A stretch of 64,000 nt of DNA from Paraglaciecola arctica BSs20135 (GTDB taxonomy: Bacteria > Pseudomonadota > Gammaproteobacteria > Enterobacterales > Alteromonadaceae), in contig NZ_BAEO01000012.1 in assembly GCF_000314995.1 (NCBI RefSeq), forward strand, positions 62,001-126,000, read 5' to 3'. How positions within the stretch are numbered: position 1 is the stretch's first letter; every line of letters begins with the position of its first letter. This document shows positions 59,345-64,000 of the stretch, piece after piece. The notes below the pieces were generated by a model. It saw nothing but the letters and a program-made list of their open reading frames with translations. It was not told the origin of the DNA and searched no databases. A program made the position numbers and the translations under genes.

Positions 59345-59941
59345 TTATTCCTCTTCCGTAACCTTAGATAAATCTTTTATGCGTCCATTACGCAAACTAT
59401 ATATCCAGCTGTGAACTTGTAGTGCTTGACCGCGCTTTAATGCATCTTTAACGATACTACTTCGCTTGACATTAGCCGCTTGCTCTAAAACATTCAATTC
59501 GCATAAACGCGCAGATTTATCATGCTCAGTTAAAGATGAAAGCTCATCACGATGTTTATGAGCAATATCTTTGATATGTCCCAACCAATTATCTATCAGC
59601 CCAAATTGCTGGTCTCCCAAGGCGGCTTCGACACCACCACACCCATAGTGTCCACACACAATCACGTGTTTCACCTTGAGTACATCTACCGCATATTGCA
59701 GCACTGATAAACAATTAAAATCAGTGTGAACCACTAGATTCGCCACGTTACGGTGCACAAAAATATCGCCGGGGATCAGACCAACAATTTGGTTAGCAGG
59801 GACACGGCTATCAGAACAGCCTATCCATAAATATTCAGGCTTTTGACGTTTGGATAACTTATTAAAAAAGTCAGGATCGGAACTTTTAAGCTCTTCAGCC
59901 CATTGTTCGTTGTTTTGAAGAAGTTGTTTAATATCGCTCAT
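59345..59941 (-). CDS. can: Beta-class carbonic anhydrase
   Basis: This 198-residue enzyme interconverts CO2 and bicarbonate. Zinc ligands are Cys42 and Asp44 (GCSDSRVPANQI), His98 and Cys101 (CGHYGCGG). Its position beside urease genes is suggestive because urea hydrolysis releases CO2, but it is on the opposite strand. Confidence 0.94.
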   Translation of the reverse strand: MSDIKQLLQNNEQWAEELKSSDPDFFNKLSKRQKPEYLWIGCSDSRVPANQIVGLIPGDIFVHRNVANLVVHTDFNCLSVLQYAVDVLKVKHVIVCGHYGCGGVEAALGDQQFGLIDNWLGHIKDIAHKHRDELSSLTEHDKSARLCELNVLEQAANVKRSSIVKDALKRGQALQVHSWIYSLRNGRIKDLSKVTEEE

Positions 59942-60064
59942 TTACCCTCACCTAGTTGAGGCGCAGTATAAAGTAACTATTGGTAGCAGCAAGTCCAACC
60001 TGTTACGCATATTTCAACTTTTATCACTCTCCTATAATTACCGTAAAGGTTTTGTTATCCATAT

Positions 60065-60083
60065 TTAGGCAGCAATTGCCTAA
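60065..60083. promoter_or_regulatory. Palindrome and possible promoter before the urease genes
   Basis: TTAGGCA-GCAAT-TGCCTAA has perfect 7-base arms. TATAAT at 60033-60038 is a good -10 match but no convincing -35 precedes it. Either could serve the urease operon. Confidence 0.35.
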
Positions 60084-60101
60084 GCCTCAACATTAAACCC
60101 A

Positions 60102-60323
60102 ATGATGCTGCATCTCTTTGAACCAAATTGGGGCAATCAATCAATTATTGTGCAAGGTATCCTTAATACATCAATAAAATGCCGTAAAGGGCCGGGCATC
60201 AATATTGCTTGGCCCGAAGAAGGTTTGTCCTTTGCCATTACACTGGACAAAGAATTAGAGTCTGAATATGTTTGGATTAACAAAATATTTTTACTATTAC
60301 TGCAATTAGTAATGCCCAAATAA
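60102..60323 (+). CDS. Hypothetical small protein before ureD (uncertain)
   Basis: A 73-codon frame starts at ATG-ATG and ends 12 bases before ureD. It includes a segment GINIAWPEEGLSFAITLDKELESEYVWINKIFLLLLQLV, with a hydrophobic C-terminal run. I do not recognise it and a frame of similar size is open on the other strand, so it may be chance. Position and spacing allow it to be the first gene of the urease operon. Confidence 0.3.
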   Translation: MMLHLFEPNWGNQSIIVQGILNTSIKCRKGPGINIAWPEEGLSFAITLDKELESEYVWINKIFLLLLQLVMPK

Positions 60324-60335
60324 ATAAGGTAAACA

Positions 60336-61226
60336 ATGACCAAAGCGACATTTGAAGTAATAAAAAGTCAGTGGCTCGCGAATTTAGATCTACAGTTAGG
60401 TCATAGTGAAAATGGCACCCAACTGACTAAAACCAAACGCTATGGCCCCTTGACCGTTCAAAAGGCGTTTTACCCCGAAGGCAGAGATTGCGCCCACCTA
60501 TATTTGTTGCATCCACCAGCAGGCATAGTCTCTGGCGATGAATTACGGGTTGGTATTGAGGTACAACAAAAGGCCCATACTTTAATCACAACACCTGGAG
60601 CAAACCGCTTTTACCGGGCTCGCACCGACTTGTCGATTGGTGATCCTAAACAAACTCAAATCACCCAAATTAATTTGGCTGCTGGCGCTAAGTGTGAACA
60701 TTTCCCCCTTGAAACTTTGGTATATAATCAAGCTAATGGGGTCAATAATGTCGAAGTCAGGTTACATAATTCTAGCGTGTATTGTGGTTGGGATATGACC
60801 TGTTTAGGCTTGCCTAGTTCGAACGAAGACTTTACCGCTGGGTGTTTTACTCAGCTCAATACCCTTTATCGAGATGGCATTCTGATTTATCACGATAAAG
60901 TTTTAATTGAACCCAGCAGTAACATTCAACATCACGCGGCTGGATTAGCTGGCAATACGGTGTTTGGCACATTTCTAGCTTACGCCCCTAGTAAACAAGT
61001 CAGTAATGAACAAAGAGCTCAGCTGATTAAGCAACTTAGAGAGGTCGTTTCTCAACACTCTGCCAGCTCATTGATCAGTATTACCGACATTAGGCAACTA
61101 TTGGTCATACGTTATTTGGGACAACAAGCCCATCAATGCAAAGATTTATTCATAGAGTTATGGAAATTAGTACGCCCTTTGTATATTGAAAAACAAGGCA
61201 TACAACCCAGAATTTGGTTTACCTAA
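60336..61226 (+). CDS. ureD: Urease accessory protein UreD
   Basis: This 296-residue protein binds the apo-urease trimer and, with UreF and UreG, guides nickel insertion. Family blocks seen are RYGPLTVQKAFYPEGRDCAHLYLLHPPAGIVSGDEL, TTPGANRFYRA and a WDMTCLGLP segment. It starts the urease operon, ureA following 42 bases downstream. AAGG precedes the ATG. Confidence 0.94.
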   Translation: MTKATFEVIKSQWLANLDLQLGHSENGTQLTKTKRYGPLTVQKAFYPEGRDCAHLYLLHPPAGIVSGDELRVGIEVQQKAHTLITTPGANRFYRARTDLSIGDPKQTQITQINLAAGAKCEHFPLETLVYNQANGVNNVEVRLHNSSVYCGWDMTCLGLPSSNEDFTAGCFTQLNTLYRDGILIYHDKVLIEPSSNIQHHAAGLAGNTVFGTFLAYAPSKQVSNEQRAQLIKQLREVVSQHSASSLISITDIRQLLVIRYLGQQAHQCKDLFIELWKLVRPLYIEKQGIQPRIWFT

Positions 61227-61268
61227 AGTCAGGTTTTATTAAACCTAGATTACAATATTGAGATTAAT

Positions 61269-61571
61269 ATGGATTTATTACCTAGAGAAAAAGACAAACT
61301 TCTACTATTTACAGCGGCCTTGTTGGCTGAGCGCCGCTTAAAACGTGGGGTAAAGCTGAATTATCCTGAAGCCATGGCCTATATTTCCATGGAAATTATG
61401 GAAGGCGCTAGAGACGGCAGAACAGTAGCAGAAATGATGGATTATGGGCGTACTTTGTTAACCCGAGATCAGGTCATGGAAGGTATTCCAGAACTCATCG
61501 CAGAAGTGCAAGTTGAAGCTACTTTCCCCGATGGCACTAAGTTAGTCACAGTGCACAACCCCATTGTTTAA
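61269..61571 (+). CDS. ureA: Urease gamma subunit
   Basis: This 100-residue protein is the standard gamma subunit: [39 protein letters not shown] at the start and [30 protein letters not shown] at the end. It forms the (gamma-beta-alpha) unit with UreB and UreC. Confidence 0.97.
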   Translation: MDLLPREKDKLLLFTAALLAERRLKRGVKLNYPEAMAYISMEIMEGARDGRTVAEMMDYGRTLLTRDQVMEGIPELIAEVQVEATFPDGTKLVTVHNPIV

Positions 61572-61598
61572 AAACAAAGAAAATAGAGAGCGCAACAG

Positions 61599-61904
61599 AT
61601 GATCCTAGGCGAAATCAAAACAGACTCGGGCGAGCGTTTACTCAATGTGGGTCGCGAAAAATTAGCCGTTACCGTTGCCAACTCAGGCGACAGACCCATT
61701 CAAGTGGGCTCCCATTATCATTTTTATGAAACCAACGCTGCGCTGACCTTTGATCGTGAAAAGTGCAAAGGTTATCGCCTCGATATTACGTCAGGCACAG
61801 CAGTACGTTTTGAGCCAGGACAAGAGCGCGAAGTCACACTGGTACCTTTTGCTGGAAAACGCAGGGTGTATGGATTTAGAGCCTTAGTTCAAGGAGAATT
61901 ATAA
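61599..61904 (+). CDS. ureB: Urease beta subunit
   Basis: This 101-residue protein matches the beta subunit: [27 protein letters not shown] near residue 37 and [28 protein letters not shown] toward the end. It is 27 bases from ureA and 2 bases from ureC. Confidence 0.97.
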   Translation: MILGEIKTDSGERLLNVGREKLAVTVANSGDRPIQVGSHYHFYETNAALTFDREKCKGYRLDITSGTAVRFEPGQEREVTLVPFAGKRRVYGFRALVQGEL

Positions 61905-61906
61905 TT

Positions 61907-63610
61907 ATGGCAAGTATAGATAAACACTCTTATGCCCATATGTTTGGCCCCACAGTAGGCGACAGAGTGCGTTTAGCGGATACCGATTTATGGCTTGAAG
62001 TAGAACAAGACGCCACTACCTATGGCGAAGAAGTCAAATTTGGTGGTGGTAAAGTTATTCGTGATGGTATGGGTCAAAGCCAAGCCTCATGCAAAGAAAC
62101 GCCAGATTTAGTTATCACCAACGCTTTGATTGTTGATCACTGGGGCATAGTGAAAGCCGATGTAGGCATCAAAGATGGCCGCATAGCCATAATAGGCAAA
62201 GCAGGTAACCCTGATATCCAAGACAACATTGATATCGAAATTGGCCCAGGTACTGAAATCATTGCCGGCGAAGGTCAAATACTCACGGCTGGTGGCATAG
62301 ACGCCCATATTCATTTTATCTGCCCACAACAAATAGACGAAGCCCTAATGTCGGGTGTTACTACTATGATAGGCGGCGGCACTGGTCCCGCAACAGGTAC
62401 CAATGCCACTACTTGCACACCTGGACCTTGGAATATCCACAAAATGTTGCAAGCCACTAATGACTTCCCCATGAATTTTGGTTTTTTGGGCAAAGGTAAC
62501 GCGAGTTTACCTATAGCATTAGAAGAACAGATTGAAGCTGGTGTTTGTGGATTAAAACTCCATGAAGACTGGGGCACGACACCCGCAGCCATAGACAATT
62601 GTTTATCCGTTGCTGAAAGATACGATGTACAAATCGCCATTCATACCGACACCTTAAATGAGTCAGGTTTTGTTGAAGATACTATAGGTGCCTTTAAAGG
62701 CCGCACTATTCATACTTACCATACAGAAGGTGCGGGTGGCGGCCACTCCCCAGATATTATCCGTGCTTGCGGCGAGCCCAATGTGTTGCCATCGTCGACT
62801 AACCCAACGCGCCCTTATACCATCAATACTATCGATGAACATTTGGATATGTTGATGGTTTGCCATCATTTAGACCCATCTATTCCTGAAGATATTGCCT
62901 TTGCCGATTCACGTATTCGTAAAGAGAGTATTGCCGCCGAAGACATCATGCATGATCTTGGCGCCATCAGTATGATTGCCTCTGATTCACAAGCCATGGG
63001 CCGGGTAGGCGAAATGATCACCCGTGCTTGGCAAACTGCTCATAAAATGAAGCAACAAAGAGGGCCGTTAGCCCCAGATACTGAGCGAAATGATAATTTC
63101 AGGATCAAACGTTATATCGCCAAATACACTATCAACCCTGCCATCAGTCACGGCATAAGCCACGAAGTAGGCTCAATTGAAGTGGGTAAATTAGCGGATT
63201 TAGTCTTATGGAAACCTGCATTTTTTGGCATTAAACCGTCGATGATCATCAAGTCAGGTTTTATTGCCGCAGCGCCTATGGGTGATGCCAATGCGTCTAT
63301 CCCTACGCCGCAACCAGTTTATTATCGCCCTATGTTTGGCTCTTTTGGATTAGCTTCGGCTAAAATATCTATGACCTTTATGTCTAAGGCCTCTATTGAT
63401 TTAGGTGTACCAGAAAAAGTAGGCATGACCCGTATGGTAGGCGAGTGTAAAAATACTCGTAACATCGGCAAAGACGACATGATCCACAACAACTGGCAAC
63501 CCAACATAGAAGTCGACGCACAGACCTATGAGGTACGTGCCAATGGTGAGTTACTCACCTGTGAACCCGCTACTGTATTGCCATTAGCCCAGCGTTATTG
63601 CTTATTTTAG
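61907..63610 (+). CDS. ureC: Urease alpha (catalytic) subunit
   Basis: This 567-residue protein hydrolyses urea to ammonia and carbamate at a dinickel site. All ligands are in register with the Klebsiella enzyme: His134 and His136 (GGIDAHIHF), the carbamylated Lys217 (LKLHED), His246, His272 and Asp360. The flap residues Cys319 and His320 (VCHHLD) are also present. It is expected to be active once UreD, E, F and G load nickel. Confidence 0.98.
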   Translation: MASIDKHSYAHMFGPTVGDRVRLADTDLWLEVEQDATTYGEEVKFGGGKVIRDGMGQSQASCKETPDLVITNALIVDHWGIVKADVGIKDGRIAIIGKAGNPDIQDNIDIEIGPGTEIIAGEGQILTAGGIDAHIHFICPQQIDEALMSGVTTMIGGGTGPATGTNATTCTPGPWNIHKMLQATNDFPMNFGFLGKGNASLPIALEEQIEAGVCGLKLHEDWGTTPAAIDNCLSVAERYDVQIAIHTDTLNESGFVEDTIGAFKGRTIHTYHTEGAGGGHSPDIIRACGEPNVLPSSTNPTRPYTINTIDEHLDMLMVCHHLDPSIPEDIAFADSRIRKESIAAEDIMHDLGAISMIASDSQAMGRVGEMITRAWQTAHKMKQQRGPLAPDTERNDNFRIKRYIAKYTINPAISHGISHEVGSIEVGKLADLVLWKPAFFGIKPSMIIKSGFIAAAPMGDANASIPTPQPVYYRPMFGSFGLASAKISMTFMSKASIDLGVPEKVGMTRMVGECKNTRNIGKDDMIHNNWQPNIEVDAQTYEVRANGELLTCEPATVLPLAQRYCLF

Positions 63611-63624
63611 GAATGAATTAAAAC

Positions 63625-64000
63625 ATGTTAAAAGCATTTGAACGCCTATCTCATAGTCATGAACCCATTGATGATTCAGTGACTTTGGATCATGACACCC
63701 GTAAAAAAGCACGTATTAAGATCAGCACCGACCAAGGTCAGGAACTGGGCATTTTTATGCAACGTGGTCACCCTTTGCTGGTGGGCGAAGTATTAAAAAC
63801 CGAATGTGGCCTACTGATTGAAGTAAAAGGCAAAACAGAAGAGGTTTCCACCGCAATAGCCACAGACTGGATGGACTTCAGCCGTATTTGTTATCACTTA
63901 GGAAATCGTCACACATCTTTGCAAATTGGCGAGTTGTGGGTGCGTTTTAAACCTGATCATGTGTTAGAAGAGTTAGCTGAAAATTACGGGTTATCGATTA
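63625..64000 (+). CDS. ureE: Urease accessory protein UreE, N-terminal part (cut by window edge)
   Basis: The reading frame from ATG 63625 runs to the window edge without a stop, about 125 residues. It starts MLKAFERLSHSHEPIDDSVT and has the UreE features DHDTRKKARIKISTDQGQELGIFMQRG and VRICYHLGNRH-like RICYHLGNRHTSLQ with the conserved nickel-binding His. UreE is the nickel chaperone that supplies UreG. Its position after ureC is the usual one; ureF and ureG are expected beyond the edge. Confidence 0.93.
   Translation, partial: MLKAFERLSHSHEPIDDSVTLDHDTRKKARIKISTDQGQELGIFMQRGHPLLVGEVLKTECGLLIEVKGKTEEVSTAIATDWMDFSRICYHLGNRHTSLQIGELWVRFKPDHVLEELAENYGLSI

Noticed and set aside
60137-60343. 68-codon reverse frame opposite the small ORF before ureD
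   Set aside because: It overlaps the start of ureD and has no pattern; at most one of the two frames can be real.

Overview
The window is chromosomal DNA from a low-to-moderate GC gammaproteobacterium, most likely a marine member of the Alteromonadales (Glaciecola/Paraglaciecola/Alteromonas-like). The reasons are the gene blocks shared in order with enterics and Alteromonadales (yheV-slyX-fkpA, greB-tex, bioH/comF-nfuA, lexA-plsB, ilvDA/yifB, ilvY/ilvC), a caa3-type cytochrome oxidase cluster, a fused ThiD-ThiE, a TonB-dependent receptor and a PEP-CTERM-type protein. Genus level is inference. No rRNA, tRNA, CRISPR array, intact insertion sequence or prophage was seen.

Layout. 1-5.8 kb: start of a TonB receptor gene (cut by the window edge), two small conserved proteins, the ABC-F ATPase YheS, YheV, SlyX with a WD40 lipoprotein, and FkpA. 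6.6-9.5 kb: greB and tex. 9.6-10.9 kb: a SprA-family protein with a small flagellar-like partner. 11-16 kb: bioH/comF, an M14 peptidase, nfuA behind an IscR-like site, and an unannotated membrane-protein ORF that seems to start at ATT. 16-19 kb: MATE exporter, polysaccharide deacetylase, acetyltransferase. 19-27.5 kb: cytochrome c oxidase genes and assembly factors (Sco, heme O and heme A synthases, SURF1, Cox11, subunits I-III). 27.8-32.4 kb: lexA with its SOS box, a TetR gene facing a small flavin-fold protein across paired operators, and plsB. 32.5-39.4 kb: glsA, ilvA and ilvD behind a leader peptide and attenuator, a TRIC-type channel, comM. 39.4-43.5 kb: a TetR-controlled acyl-CoA dehydrogenase and acyl-CoA ligase pair. 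43.5-44.2 kb: decayed DNA holding remnants of ilvY and hisE. 44.3-52 kb: PEP-CTERM protein, then a TPP riboswitch and thiC-thiDE-thiF-thiS-thiG-thiH. 52-56.4 kb: ECF sigma/YciI pair, ilvY and ilvC. 56.5-57.5 kb: gene-free DNA with palindromic repeats. 57.5-60 kb: Bcr/CflA exporter, histidine phosphatase, carbonic anhydrase. 60.3-64 kb: urease genes ureDABC and the start of ureE.

How the genes work together. Branched-chain amino acid synthesis is split between an attenuated ilvDA operon and an IlvY-activated ilvC. The thiamine genes form one riboswitch-controlled operon that makes both halves of thiamine. The cox cluster holds structural genes plus heme A and copper delivery. Urease lies next to carbonic anhydrase, which handles the bicarbonate it yields.

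Most of the window is housekeeping DNA and I did not find a clearly new defence or biosynthetic system. The observations most worth checking are the ATT-start ORF after nfuA, the ilv leader/attenuator, the IscR-like palindrome, the two TetR operator pairs, and the pseudogene remnants near 43.5-44.1 kb.
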